DNA of 22,103 nucleotides from an uncultured Clostridia bacterium (GTDB taxonomy: Bacteria; Bacillota; Clostridia; Christensenellales; UBA1242). Position numbers and translations under genes: made by a program. The notes under the pieces are model-generated. The model was given only the letters and a program-made list of their open reading frames with translations. It did not search any database and had not been told where the DNA came from. How positions within the stretch are numbered: position 1 is the first letter of the stretch; every line of letters starts with the position of its first letter. Positions 7,125 to 16,000 of this stretch are shown here, one piece after another. The stretch spans positions 1-22,103 of the forward strand of contig CANQQH010000007.1 of NCBI GenBank assembly GCA_947625955.1, in the 5' to 3' direction.

Positions 7125-8246
7125 TTAGAGCTGTTTGATATAGCAATTTTTCCTTCGAACGACTTCGCGCTCGAACATATCAAGGGCGGAGATGGCGGGA
7201 AGATTATCTTCAAGCTGGCACCCGGTGTCGCAATAAACGATGCCGTTTTTTATCATGCGAGAGTGCATATTTTTGATGATCAGCGCCGTGACGCCGAGTT
7301 TTTGATATTCAGGCTTCACCGCAATGAGCCCAAGCTCAATAACTTTTGGATGCTTTATCGCTTTGAGCAGGTCGAAGATCCCGGTTGGGAAGTAGCGGCC
7401 GCGGCACTTGATGAGCGCCTTTGAAAGCGACGGGAAGCCAATTCCATAGCCGATGAGTTCGTCCTCTTTGTTGAAGATGAGCGAGATATAGTCAAGGTCG
7501 AGAATCATTTTGAAGGATTTGATTGTTTGCTTCACAAGTTCGTCGCTGAATGGGATTGTTCCATACACATGTTCATAGCATTCGTCGAGCAGGGAGAAGA
7601 ACTTCTTGCCATATTTGTTGATAACTTCGCTTGCAGATTTGAAATGCTTTTCATGGAAACCATAGTGCTTTTCAACCATCTCTGCAACCTTGTTTGCCCT
7701 GGCATTGACCTCTTTTGGAACAGGGATGCGCCACTCAACCCACTTGGCGTCAACGGTGTAGCCGTTGTCTTCAATGAATTTTTGGTAATAGTCAAAGTTG
7801 TAGCTCGTGATATAGCAGCCCTCAACGTCGAAGCCTTCAACCATAAGGCCCTCGCGTTCAAGGTCGTTGAAGCCGAGCGGACCATGAATAGAGTCGCAGC
7901 CCATGCTTCGCGCCCAGTCTTCTGCGGCCCTTAGCAGTTTGTCTGCCACCTCATGGTCGTTTATGCACTCAAAACGCGAAAACCTCGCGCGCTTCGTGTT
8001 GTTCTTCTTGTTGTAGGGGTGGGAGATGATGCCCATGATCCTGCCAACAACTTTATTATCTTTTTCAGCAAGGAAAAACGCAACGTCGCACTCGGCGAAG
8101 CTCGCATTTTTCTTTGGGTTTGTAAGGTTCATTTCATCCGACTCAAAGAGCGGAACATAACACTTGTTGTCTTTGTAGAGCTCGTCCACAAAGCGAACAA
8201 ATTTTTTAAGGTCTTTTTTTTGGGTGATTTGCCTAACAGTTACCAT
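7125..8246 (-). CDS. GNAT-fold acyltransferase-like protein, 373 residues
   Basis: The N-terminal half contains an acyltransferase-like strand (FFLAEKDNKVVGRIMGII, about residues 57-74), and the C-terminal half contains a plausible acetyl-CoA loop (ELGLIAVKPEYQKLGVTALI, with Q-x-x-G-x-x-A, about residues 305-325). This suggests two GNAT-like lobes, as in the ~370-residue hypothetical family often annotated as N-acetyltransferase or YghO-like. The middle segment GPLGFNDLEREGLMVEGFD is distinctive of that family. The substrate is unknown. The ATG at 8246 is supported by AAGGAG nine bases upstream on the minus strand and by a promoter at 8271-8299. It is a single-gene unit, divergent from the flippase and convergent with the beta-helix gene. 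Confidence 0.8.
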   Translation of the reverse strand: MVTVRQITQKKDLKKFVRFVDELYKDNKCYVPLFESDEMNLTNPKKNASFAECDVAFFLAEKDNKVVGRIMGIISHPYNKKNNTKRARFSRFECINDHEVADKLLRAAEDWARSMGCDSIHGPLGFNDLEREGLMVEGFDVEGCYITSYNFDYYQKFIEDNGYTVDAKWVEWRIPVPKEVNARANKVAEMVEKHYGFHEKHFKSASEVINKYGKKFFSLLDECYEHVYGTIPFSDELVKQTIKSFKMILDLDYISLIFNKEDELIGYGIGFPSLSKALIKCRGRYFPTGIFDLLKAIKHPKVIELGLIAVKPEYQKLGVTALIIKNMHSRMIKNGIVYCDTGCQLEDNLPAISALDMFEREVVRRKNCYIKQL

Positions 8247-8270
8247 AATACTCCTTAGATATATGCTCTT

Positions 8271-8299
8271 ATTTTAATTCATATTGCTCGTTTTTGCAA
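8271..8299 (-). promoter_or_regulatory. Sigma-70-type promoter for the GNAT-like gene
   Basis: On the minus strand, TTGCAA (8294-8299) and TAAAAT (8271-8276) are separated by exactly 17 nt, about 25 nt before the start codon. The same hexamer pair and spacing recur before the large surface protein (16716-16744). Confidence 0.55.
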
Positions 8300-8328
8300 G
8301 TATTTGTACAAAACACTTGAATATTTTG

Positions 8329-8357
8329 TTGAACTTTACATTATTACGCCTAAAAAT
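8329..8357 (+). promoter_or_regulatory. Weak candidate promoter for the flippase gene
   Basis: TTGAAC (8329-8334) and AAAAAT (8352-8357) are 17 nt apart, about 54 nt before the ATG at 8411. The -10 is poor, and other pairings in this AT-rich intergenic region are possible. Confidence 0.3.
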
Positions 8358-8410
8358 GGCATTTTTTCATAGCAGAATTTTTGCGGGCGTAGAATGTTTT
8401 GAGGTGCAAA

Positions 8411-9916
8411 ATGCGAAGACTTTTCAAGGCCGCCATGATCGTTACTTTCTTCTCGGTTGCAACAAGAGCGTTGGGCTTCGTTTTGCGTATTGTTTTGTCG
8501 CGCTATCTTGGGGCAGAGCTGCTCGGCGCATACCAGGTTGCAATGAGCGTTCTGGGCGTTTTGATGACCATTGTTTGCAGCGGGTTGCCGCTCGTTGTGT
8601 CGCGAAGCGTGGCATACAAAAGGTCAGTTGGCGACAGAAAAGGCGCAAACAAAAGCGTTACTGCCGGGCTGGTTATCGCGGTTTCGCTCAGCGTGATTAT
8701 CTCAATCGTGCTCTTTGCGTTCCCGAACATCCTAAACTTGATGTTCACCTCAAAAACAACAACGTTGATTGTGCTTTTCTCGCTCCCAGGCCTCATCGCC
8801 TCAGGAGTCTATTCGATTCTGCGAAGCGCGCTCTGGGGCGAGAAGCACTTCTTTGCCATAAGCTTCACGGAGTTCTTTGAGCAGATTGTGAGAATTGTAC
8901 TTTGCTTCATCTTGTTCTCACCACTAATCCTGCCAAAACTTGACTTTGGGGTGAAAGCGTCGCTCAGCCTATCTCTCGCTTGCATTGCCTCGTGTTTGCT
9001 GGTTGTGGCGATATATTTCGGCTTGAAAAACGGGCTTGCGCGCCCCAAAGGAGCGTTTGGACCTATTATCAAAAGCTCGGCCCCAATAACGGCGCTTCGT
9101 ACCGTTTCGTCGCTGGTTTCTTCCTTGATTTCAATCATAATTCCACTGAGGCTCATGCAGTTTGGCTACTCATCTAGCGAGGCGATGGCGCAGTTTGGAA
9201 TGTTGATGGGAATGGCGTTTCCGCTCATCATGATTCCTGGCACGTTCATAAGTTCAATCGCCGTGACGCTGGTTCCGGAGATTTCAAGCAAAACGGATAA
9301 TATCGACAACGAGGGCGTGAAGTTCGACAAAACTTCGCTCAAAAACCATATCAACATGGGGCTGAATGTGAGCATCATAATAAGCGCGATTTTGCTTCCT
9401 GCGCTCATAACTTTGGGAAAACCAATCTGCAAAATATTGTTCGGTTCGAGCGAGGCGGGGAAGTATGTTTCCGCGGGCGCAATACTCATGCTGCCAATGG
9501 GAATAAACCAAATTTCGTCAAGTATGCTGAACTCACTCGGGCTTGAAATAAAGAGCCTCAAAAACTATGTTTGCGGCGCGATTCCGCTCATCCTCAGCGT
9601 TTTATTCCTGCCGAAGTTTTTGGGCTCGTATGCAATGATTGTTGGCATGGGCTCAATGGCGATTGTGACTGGCGGGCTCAACCTCAAAATGCTCAAAGAC
9701 CGCGACCTGCTTTTGCCGTCCTACAAAAAGACACTATTCATCTCGCTCGCCTTCGCTGCCGTTTGCTGTTTGCTTGGTCACCTTGTTTTTGCCTGCTTCT
9801 CTGCCTTTGCTTCAACTTTCATTTCCTGCGCCGTTTCGGGCATCCTCTCGACTCTCGCCATGGGCATACTTTACTTGGTTTTCAATGTTGCGCAGGTGCG
9901 CCTATTCCTTGTCTAG
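8411..9916 (+). CDS. MOP-superfamily flippase, SpoVB/oligosaccharide-flippase type
   Basis: This 501-residue, highly hydrophobic protein has about 12-14 predicted membrane helices. Its N-terminus (FSVATRALGFVLRIVLSRYL, GAELLGAYQVAMSVLGV) is characteristic of the SpoVB/Wzx polysaccharide-transporter branch, followed by SGLPLVVSRSVA and, in the middle, PGTFISSIAVTLVPEIS. Such proteins flip lipid-linked sugars or peptidoglycan precursors across the membrane. I chose ATG at 8411 because GAGGTG (8401-8406) lies just upstream; a TTG at 8399 would overlap that site. No sporulation genes are adjacent, so a cell-wall or glycan role is as likely as a sporulation role. No clear terminator follows. Confidence 0.88.
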   Translation: MRRLFKAAMIVTFFSVATRALGFVLRIVLSRYLGAELLGAYQVAMSVLGVLMTIVCSGLPLVVSRSVAYKRSVGDRKGANKSVTAGLVIAVSLSVIISIVLFAFPNILNLMFTSKTTTLIVLFSLPGLIASGVYSILRSALWGEKHFFAISFTEFFEQIVRIVLCFILFSPLILPKLDFGVKASLSLSLACIASCLLVVAIYFGLKNGLARPKGAFGPIIKSSAPITALRTVSSLVSSLISIIIPLRLMQFGYSSSEAMAQFGMLMGMAFPLIMIPGTFISSIAVTLVPEISSKTDNIDNEGVKFDKTSLKNHINMGLNVSIIISAILLPALITLGKPICKILFGSSEAGKYVSAGAILMLPMGINQISSSMLNSLGLEIKSLKNYVCGAIPLILSVLFLPKFLGSYAMIVGMGSMAIVTGGLNLKMLKDRDLLLPSYKKTLFISLAFAAVCCLLGHLVFACFSAFASTFISCAVSGILSTLAMGILYLVFNVAQVRLFLV

Positions 9917-9976
9917 CGCGTGGATTGAGTTGGACCTCGACTGTGAAACAAAATAATTAATTTTTTTGTGCAGAAT

Positions 9977-10018
9977 TTGACACTAAAATTATACTTTTCA
10001 TATTTTTGATGTTATAAT
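9977..10018 (+). promoter_or_regulatory. Candidate promoter region of the accessory cassette
   Basis: A perfect -35 (TTGACA, 9977-9982) has only a weak -10 (TATTTT, 10001-10006, 18-nt spacer). A perfect -10 (TATAAT, 10013-10018) has only a weak -35 (TATACT, 9990-9995, 17-nt spacer). Either would give a leader of about 100 nt that contains the hairpin at 10089-10119. Confidence 0.4.
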
Positions 10019-10088
10019 AAAAACAATATTGCTTGCCCTCGTTTGGATAACTCGCAATTCAATTAACAAAAAGAATAACCTCGCTTGG

Positions 10089-10119
10089 CTCCTTTTGTTG
10101 AAAAATTTTATAAAAGGAG
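10089..10119 (+). promoter_or_regulatory. Hairpin sequestering the ribosome binding site of the toxin-like gene
   Basis: CTCCTTTT (10089-10096) pairs perfectly with AAAAGGAG (10112-10119) across a 15-nt loop. The right arm is the whole Shine-Dalgarno sequence of the ATG at 10129. When folded, the mRNA would hide its ribosome binding site, giving translational repression of the first cassette gene, relieved by temperature, a ligand or coupling. The other genes of the cassette have accessible Shine-Dalgarno sequences. Confidence 0.6.
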
Positions 10120-10128
10120 AAAAAATTT

Positions 10129-10428
10129 ATGGGAATGTGTAAACCAAGCGGCGGGAAATATGATGTTTATGGGCCATCTAAACATTCTCTTCCTAAGAAT
10201 TATTTGCCTAATTCCAGAATCGATTATTATGATGAGAAAACTAGGGAATTGTTGCAACAACGATGGTATGATCCAAATGGCCTTGCTATTTTAGACAGAG
10301 ACTGGAAACATTATAATAATCCCCAAAAACCACATAAATTTCCTCATGATCATCCATATGATTGGTCAATGAAAATACCAAGATATGGTTATGATGAAAA
10401 TAGACCAATAAATATTGAATATTGTTAA
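10129..10428 (+). CDS. Small His-rich protein resembling a polymorphic-toxin C-terminal domain
   Basis: This 99-residue soluble protein has no signal peptide or membrane segment. It starts MGMCKPSGG and has a core of RIDYYDEKTRELLQQRWYD then DRDWKHYNN. A C-terminal histidine cluster follows (HKFPHDHPYDW, about residues 69-79), and the protein ends in Cys. The pattern of an RxDYYD strand, WYD-x-G, D-x-D-x-x-H and a late FPHxHxxxW recalls the C-terminal toxin modules of polymorphic toxins, whose histidines are usually catalytic. Here there is no delivery domain, so it could be an orphan toxin tip or a free-standing protein. The resemblance is from memory, not a search. Its ribosome binding site is in a hairpin (10089-10119), and the next two genes look like immunity proteins. 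Confidence 0.6.
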   Translation: MGMCKPSGGKYDVYGPSKHSLPKNYLPNSRIDYYDEKTRELLQQRWYDPNGLAILDRDWKHYNNPQKPHKFPHDHPYDWSMKIPRYGYDENRPINIEYC

Positions 10429-10439
10429 AGGGGTTAAAA

Positions 10440-10883
10440 ATGGAAAAAAATTATTTAGAAAAAAATATTGAAACAAAATGCGCGGTATGTGGGAAAAAAT
10501 ACAAAATTGCTAAACTGAACCTAGATCCATGTCCAAATTGTGGCTGGTATAATGATTTGATGTGTGAAGAGCATGAGAATGAAGTTATTTATCGAAATTT
10601 AGTTTCGTTAAACAAAGCAAAGAAATTGTTTGCAGAAGGAAAGCCGTTAAGACCATCACTTGAAGATTTTTTAGATGCTCTCAACTTCTATGGTGAAATG
10701 GAATTTACATTCACAACTTTTCATTGTGCGCTATTTAGAACAAACGGCCAAATTGAATTTGATTTGGGCACAGACGAAACAGTCTTTTTTAATGGTAAAG
10801 AGGACTTTATCAAAAATGCCAAAATAAACGGAGTTTATGTTAGAGATATTTGGGATCAAGTCGAAAATCCAAGTTATATGTAA
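10440..10883 (+). CDS. Zinc-ribbon (CPCC-like) protein, possible immunity protein, copy 1
   Basis: This 147-residue protein begins with a four-cysteine zinc ribbon (CAVCG at 14-18, CPNCGW at 31-36). The segment NLVSLNKAKKLFAEGKP follows, then an alpha/beta region ending NAKINGVYVRDIWDQ. A CPxCGW knuckle followed by the SLNxAK helix resembles the cysteine-rich CPCC family found as immunity proteins in polymorphic-toxin loci. The C-terminal region is an additional domain shared with the next gene. I chose ATG at 10440 because AAAGGGG overlaps the previous stop just upstream; the gap to the previous gene is 11 nt. Function as an antidote to the 10129 product is inferred from position. Confidence 0.65.
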   Translation: MEKNYLEKNIETKCAVCGKKYKIAKLNLDPCPNCGWYNDLMCEEHENEVIYRNLVSLNKAKKLFAEGKPLRPSLEDFLDALNFYGEMEFTFTTFHCALFRTNGQIEFDLGTDETVFFNGKEDFIKNAKINGVYVRDIWDQVENPSYM

Positions 10884-10891
10884 AGGAAAAC

Positions 10892-11359
10892 ATGGAAAAT
10901 AAAAACATATATGATGAAATATTTGATGGCTTTTGTGAAGTATGCGGAAAGCCAATGAAAAAAGATATCTATAAACAGGGCACGTGCCCTCATTGCGGGT
11001 GGAGAAATAGCTACAAAAACGAAGAAAATCCCGATAAAGTTTGCTACCCAAATCTTGTTTCGCTAAACAAAGCAAAACAACTCTACAAAGACAAAAAGCC
11101 ATTTGACCCGAACTTAGACGAATTTATTGAGGCTTTGCATTCATATAGTGAAGTGCAATTTGAATATAATGGCGTGTGCTATGCCGTTGAACTTGTTGAT
11201 TTCCAAGGCGACGACTTTCATGTTCAGCTCTATAATCCAAAAACCAAAGAGAAAGTTATTTTCAAAGATTATGCCGACTTCAAAAACAATGCGAAAGTTG
11301 AGGGTAAATTCTTAAAAGATATATGGGATGAAACAACCGATAGATATTGGTTGCAATAA
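10892..11359 (+). CDS. Zinc-ribbon (CPCC-like) protein, possible immunity protein, copy 2
   Basis: This 155-residue protein is a paralogue of the preceding gene, with the same order of elements: zinc ribbon (CEVCG, then CPHCGW), NLVSLNKAKQLYKDKKPFDP, a beta-rich middle and NNAKVEGKFLKDIWDE. The middle (residues about 85-125, VQFEYNGVCYAVELVDFQGD) differs most. That is expected if the two copies face different toxin variants. ATG at 10892 follows AAAGGA, which overlaps the previous stop. Codon usage here is slightly less AT-rich than in copy 1. Confidence 0.65.
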   Translation: MENKNIYDEIFDGFCEVCGKPMKKDIYKQGTCPHCGWRNSYKNEENPDKVCYPNLVSLNKAKQLYKDKKPFDPNLDEFIEALHSYSEVQFEYNGVCYAVELVDFQGDDFHVQLYNPKTKEKVIFKDYADFKNNAKVEGKFLKDIWDETTDRYWLQ

Positions 11360-11373
11360 GAAGGAGAAAAAAT

Positions 11374-12111
11374 ATGGCAACAAGCGAACAATTAGGTTCG
11401 CTTTTTTCAACCGAAGAAAGTGAACAAAACTATGAAGAAGAAAAAAGGATAAAAAAACAAAGGCTTGTAAGGAATGAATTTATTAAATGTGGCAAGTATG
11501 GTATTCCACTAATAAAAAAACAAAATATAGATCTTGATAAAATTCAATTATTAAGTTTTTTGAAAACTAAGTCTAACGACATAGAAAATTCGAATAAAAC
11601 TATTCACTTTTTTACATATGATTGGAATTTTGAAAGTGTTTATGAAAAACCAGAATTAGCTCTTGAAAAACTTGATCAGTACTATGCTTTACTTACACCG
11701 GAATTTAGCACATACAAAGACATGCCACTTGCAAGACAAATCGACAGCGTGTTCAAAAACCGATGGTGTGGTGCATTTTGGCAAAAACAAGGAATGCTTG
11801 TGATACCAACAATTTCTTGGGGCTCCTATGCTTGTTTTGACTTCTTTTGTGATGGAGTAGAAGAGGGGGCGGTGGTTGCAGTTTCGACCTATACAAGAAA
11901 AGATAATAAAAAAGGTTTTATGGAAGGCTATGAGAAAATGATGGAAAAAATAAAACCTAGTGCAGTTATCTGTTATGGAGATCCCTTTCCAGAAATGAAA
12001 GGAAATATAAAATCAATAGATCCCTTTAATAAAAAAGAATTAATCAAAAAAATTGGAATACAAAAATTCACCGAAAAATACCTAGCAGGTGAATTGTATC
12101 CAGAAATATAG
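11374..12111 (+). CDS. DUF4417 family protein
   Basis: This 245-residue protein has a charged, helical N-terminus (1-45) followed by the DUF4417 core: HFFTYDWNFESVYEKPE, LLTPEFSTYKDMPLARQ, FKNRWCGAFWQKQGM, VIPTISWGSYACFDFFCDG and a C-terminal AVICYGDPFPEMKG. These conserved blocks are those of DUF4417, an uncharacterised family common on phages, plasmids and integrated elements. The start is placed at 11374 because AAGGAG (11361-11366) lies 7 nt upstream. No enzymatic residues can be assigned with confidence. It sits between the immunity-like pair and the HNH gene, 8 nt from the latter. Confidence 0.82.
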   Translation: MATSEQLGSLFSTEESEQNYEEEKRIKKQRLVRNEFIKCGKYGIPLIKKQNIDLDKIQLLSFLKTKSNDIENSNKTIHFFTYDWNFESVYEKPELALEKLDQYYALLTPEFSTYKDMPLARQIDSVFKNRWCGAFWQKQGMLVIPTISWGSYACFDFFCDGVEEGAVVAVSTYTRKDNKKGFMEGYEKMMEKIKPSAVICYGDPFPEMKGNIKSIDPFNKKELIKKIGIQKFTEKYLAGELYPEI

Positions 12112-12119
12112 GTGAGTTT

Positions 12120-12926
12120 ATGTATAAATTGGAAATTGATCTTCTCCCCAAGGGAGCATGGAACAATGATTTCAGCAAAACTCTTCCTAAAAAAGAGTGG
12201 GACAGAATAAGAAATATCTGTTATGAAAAATCAGACCATCATTGTCAAATTTGCGGAACAAAAACTGATGTATTAAATGCTCATGAGGTTTGGTGTTTTG
12301 ACATAAAAAATAAAACTCAGACACTCAAAAATATAATTGCGATTTGCACAAAATGTCATGGTGTTATACACATCAAGAATACGATTAGACTTGGTTATGG
12401 TCAAGAGGCAATGCAGCATTTTATAAAAGTTAATAATTGCACAGAAATGGATTTTGCAAAACACTTGACGAAAGCTATTATGACTTTTGACCAATTAAAC
12501 AAAGTTTATAGATGGAAAATAATTGCTGATTTATCTAAATTTGGTGGTGACAATACTGCCATTAAGACAAAGAACATCCCATTTATTTATAGCCCTTATA
12601 ACGATGTTAAATGGAATGAAATTAATTATAGTGAAATGAAAAATTTATTTTTAATAAGGAAAACTAGGGATAGTTTAATTGGGGTACCAAAAATTGTATC
12701 CGTTGCCGTAGATAACTATCAGGGGAAAATTATAATTGATTCATTGTTTGCAGACAAAATTGAATGGTATGTTGACGATAAAAAAATTAAAACACAATAT
12801 AATGTTGTAGGTCGATTTATAACCTTTCTTTCGGTGGTAGATATTGAAAATTCAAAATTATGGTTCAGAATTTCAAACGAAAATGGATATATGATATCAA
12901 AACAATTCAAATTGAAGAATATTTAA
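12120..12926 (+). CDS. HNH-type protein with extra C-terminal domain
   Basis: The product has 268 residues. Residues 1-120 carry a zinc-binding HNH-like fold: CQIC (42-45), NAHEVWCFD (53-61; His-Glu in place of the usual His-His/Asp-His), N71 in LKNIIAIC and CTKCHGVIH (76-84). This fits a free-standing family with the order E-D-x-x-P, CxxC, HExW, CxxCHxxxH found in many bacteria. The C-terminal 130 residues are beta-rich (IVSVAVDNYQGKIIIDSLFA, IEWYVDDKKI) and may be an immunoglobulin-like domain. Nuclease activity is plausible, not shown. It is the last gene of the cassette and ends 66 nt before a strong terminator. The start ATG at 12120 follows AGGTGAG. Confidence 0.7.
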   Translation: MYKLEIDLLPKGAWNNDFSKTLPKKEWDRIRNICYEKSDHHCQICGTKTDVLNAHEVWCFDIKNKTQTLKNIIAICTKCHGVIHIKNTIRLGYGQEAMQHFIKVNNCTEMDFAKHLTKAIMTFDQLNKVYRWKIIADLSKFGGDNTAIKTKNIPFIYSPYNDVKWNEINYSEMKNLFLIRKTRDSLIGVPKIVSVAVDNYQGKIIIDSLFADKIEWYVDDKKIKTQYNVVGRFITFLSVVDIENSKLWFRISNENGYMISKQFKLKNI

Positions 12927-12991
12927 CTTATCAGCTAGCATTGACTTCGGTGATAAGGATAGGGGTACGCTTCACTGGCGCGCCGCAATGA

Positions 12992-13023
12992 AAAACCCCA
13001 CGGGCGGGTGCCCGTGGGGTTTT
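12992..13023. terminator. Strong bidirectional terminator
   Basis: A perfect 14-bp stem (AAAACCCCACGGGC at 12992-13005 with its complement at 13010-13023) has a GGGT loop. T runs follow on both strands. It closes the accessory cassette on the plus strand and the large surface-protein gene (stop at 13027) on the minus strand. Confidence 0.93.
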
Positions 13024-13026
13024 CTA

Positions 13027-16000
13027 TTATACGAAACCGTCTTTTGGGGTGTTGTCTTTGTTTTCGGCAGGGGCGGAAGCAGATGCTTTCTTTGGAATCT
13101 TCTTCACATAAACCGCAACAACGGCGAACACAAGTACTGCAACGAGAAGGATTGACGAGAACACAAGGAAGAATGTTGCAAGGGTGAGGTTGTCGGCATC
13201 GTCGTCGCCGTCACTGGTTGTTGAAGGAACCAAGAAGTTCTTCACAACAGTTGTTGGATCGTTTTCTTGGACGGCGTCAACAAGTTCGTTGTATTCGTCT
13301 TCGTCGGCGAGTTTCTTGATCGAAATGTCAGAGATGAGCGCAATACCTGTTGTCTTGTCGCTGTCGGTGCCGAGTTCATAGTTGATTGAAATGCCAGAGA
13401 TTGTTGATGAACCAGTCTTCACAAGCGCGGTCAACTTGGTGTAGCCATTCATGTCGTCTTTTGCTTTGAAGGTTCCGTCTTGCGTGTTGATTTTGTCAAA
13501 GCGGACTGAGATATTGTCGATAGTGATTGTGAGGCCGTGGTCTTTGTCGATATCGATTGTTCTAACATACAAGCTGATCTCATAGAAGGATGAGGAAGTG
13601 AGCGATGACTTGGTGTTTGGATAAACAACGGTGTTGTATTTTTCGCCGTTATAGATCATCATTGCAAACTTGCTTGTTCCGTTAGGGTTTGCAAGCTCTT
13701 CGGCTGCAAAAGTTCTTGTGTCGGTGAGCTTAAATTCTTTGCTTGTGTCGATAACGCCAAGCTCGCCTTGGATGAGTTCTTTATCGTCTCTGTCGCTTGT
13801 GCGGAGTGCATGGGAGAGAGAAGAATAGTAGTCCTTGTTTTCAACTTTTTGGCTTGAAACCATTTGAGTTGGGCTGCCGTCGAAGTCAATAAATCTTGCA
13901 TTGTTGGTGTTTTGTTTTTCGATTGTGTCGAATTCTTTTGCCTTTGCATAGAATTGCTCGTCGATTGTGATCTTGTCGTCTTTATCGTCAGGATTGTCTT
14001 TTTCTTCGTAGGTCTTATAGTCAACATTTTGGAAGAATGCTGTTCCATAGGCGTCTTTAACGCCGAGTTCAAGATACAAAGTTCTTGAAGATGAGCCTGT
14101 TCTAACGAAGAATGTATATTTCTGCCAAACGCCTGTTTGAGTTGTTTCTTTCTCAATCTTTGTTTCAAACTCTGCGATGTGCTTGTCGGAGTAGATGAGG
14201 TTTGCAAAGAGGGTGCCCTCAAACGCGCCGTCGCAGTCGCTGGTTGTTAGGCCCTTTGCGAAGAATACTTCGAATGAAACTTCATAGACTGAGTTTGACG
14301 ACAAGCTGAACTGGCTTGATTTATAGCCATAGTAGTGACCTTTGAACTTCGATTCAGCAATTTTGTTTCTGTCAACTTCGTTGAGTTTGCTGAGCGATGG
14401 GGAATAGATAGCCAAAACATTTGTTCTTGGCATTTCAACAGTTTTGTTGTCAAGGTAGGTCTTAACTGTTTTTGGAACTTCAACTGAGCCAAGTTTGTTT
14501 TGAACGCTGATATATTCGCCATTTTCGTCTTTATACATTTCTTGCGTGAAGAGGGTCTCGTTTGTTGAAACAATACCTGCAACAACGCCCGATGTGCAAT
14601 TATCGAGTTTCGACCAGCCATATGGTGTGTATGGGATGTTTTTGAGCGCTTTTTCGCTATTCACTTCGCTGGTTGTTATTGAGTTGAAGTAGCCATTTTC
14701 AATCTTGCTTGCTGGCTCAATTGAGGTTGGAGCAAGGTCGAAACGATAGCTTGAAGATTGGTTGCGATATGTGTCGCTGGTGATGTTTTCAAAGCGGATG
14801 TTATCAATATATATTGTGCTTTCAGTGTCGGCAAGGATAACGAGTTGCATATACCAGTCATAGAAGCAGTTGCCTTGAACATAGAAAACAACTTCCTTCC
14901 AATTGTTCGTGATTTCAGCCTCGTCGGTGAACGCGTCAATCGACTGCGACTTCACTTGCATCTTACCTTTCTCGCCAGAGTCGCCGGTGATGAGGTTTGA
15001 GGTGAGTTTGATAACGGCCTTTGCGTCCTTGTCGTCAGCCTTAATAAATATTGATAGTCTATAATAACCAAATTGTTTAACAATGATAGGGGCGGAGATG
15101 AGCCCAAGCTGGTGCATTTCACTCTTGTTTTCAAGCTTCAAAATCTTGTTGTCGGCATTGAAAGAACTGAATCCGTCTTTCTTGACTGGCTTGCCGTCCT
15201 CTTCCTTAACATTGCCGTCCTCGTCAAGGTCGTCAACTTGGAAAGTCTTTGCCTCTTCAACAACTTCCATATTGAAGTAGTCACGATAGGCTCTTTTGAG
15301 TTGGTCGATTTGCTCGTTTGCCATGTCTTCGGTGCCGTTGTCGTCGGTGTAGCGGCTAACGAACTTCTCGAAAGCTTGAACATCCTCGCCATTGTAGTCT
15401 TTGTTGTAGTGGCTGGCAAGAGAGGTGTAGCCTTCGTCTTTATACATTTTGCTGAGAACGTCTGCCTCAGGGTCGAAATCTTGGAAACTTGGTTTGAGAG
15501 CTGCGATTGCGATGTCGTCTCTCATGCTGACAGTCTCAAAAACGGCATTTTCAGGTCTGTCTTCTGCTTTTTCGCCAGTGATGGTCTTTGTGTTATAGTC
15601 AGTTTGAGAAATGGTGTTAACGCAAAGGTTATCAAGGAAAATTGAGCCGTTTACGGTTGAAGCATCACCGTCGGTGAGTTTGTCTTTGCTTCCAAAGTAG
15701 AGAGTGAGGTAAACGCTTGAAGAAGAGTTGCTGTCTGCCTCGAAGAAGAGGTAATACTTAACCCATTTGCCGTTTGTGTCGGCAATCTTCACTTCGGCAT
15801 CATAAGTTGTTCCTTTGTTAACAACGAAGGTTGCGGTTGTGCCCTTTGTTGTCCAAACCCAGAACGAGAAAACATAGAAGCTGTTTGCGCGAAGGGTGAT
15901 AGATGAGGTTGTGCGATAGCCATAGTAGGCGAAAGCGTTCTCTTCTTGCTCAACAACTCTTTTGTTGTATGTTCCGGTGTCCTCGATTTGGTCGTAGGCT

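Larger units (their letters stand above)
10089..12926 (+). other. AT-rich accessory gene cassette (toxin/immunity-like, HNH)
   Basis: Five same-strand genes with gaps of 8-14 nt (10129 to 12926) share an A/T-loaded codon usage clearly different from the flanking flippase and surface-protein genes. Their product types (toxin-like, CPCC-like zinc ribbons, DUF4417, HNH) are common in mobile or polymorphic-toxin loci. I found no integrase, transposase or flanking direct repeat, so transfer is inferred from composition and content only. Confidence 0.5.

Noticed and set aside
8399..8410. TTG at 8399 as start of the flippase
   Set aside because: It would bury the GAGGTG ribosome binding site that fits the ATG at 8411, and adds only four non-conserved residues.
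8411..9916. Naming the flippase spoVB or murJ outright
   Set aside because: The N-terminal pattern fits the SpoVB/Wzx branch, but no sporulation or wall-synthesis neighbours are present to decide between them.
15073..15645. Open plus-strand frame of 190 codons inside the large surface-protein gene
   Set aside because: It is antisense to a continuous 1217-residue frame with signal peptide, modules and anchor; its hydrophobic Val/Phe-rich translation is what antisense of Glu/Asn/Lys-rich coding gives.
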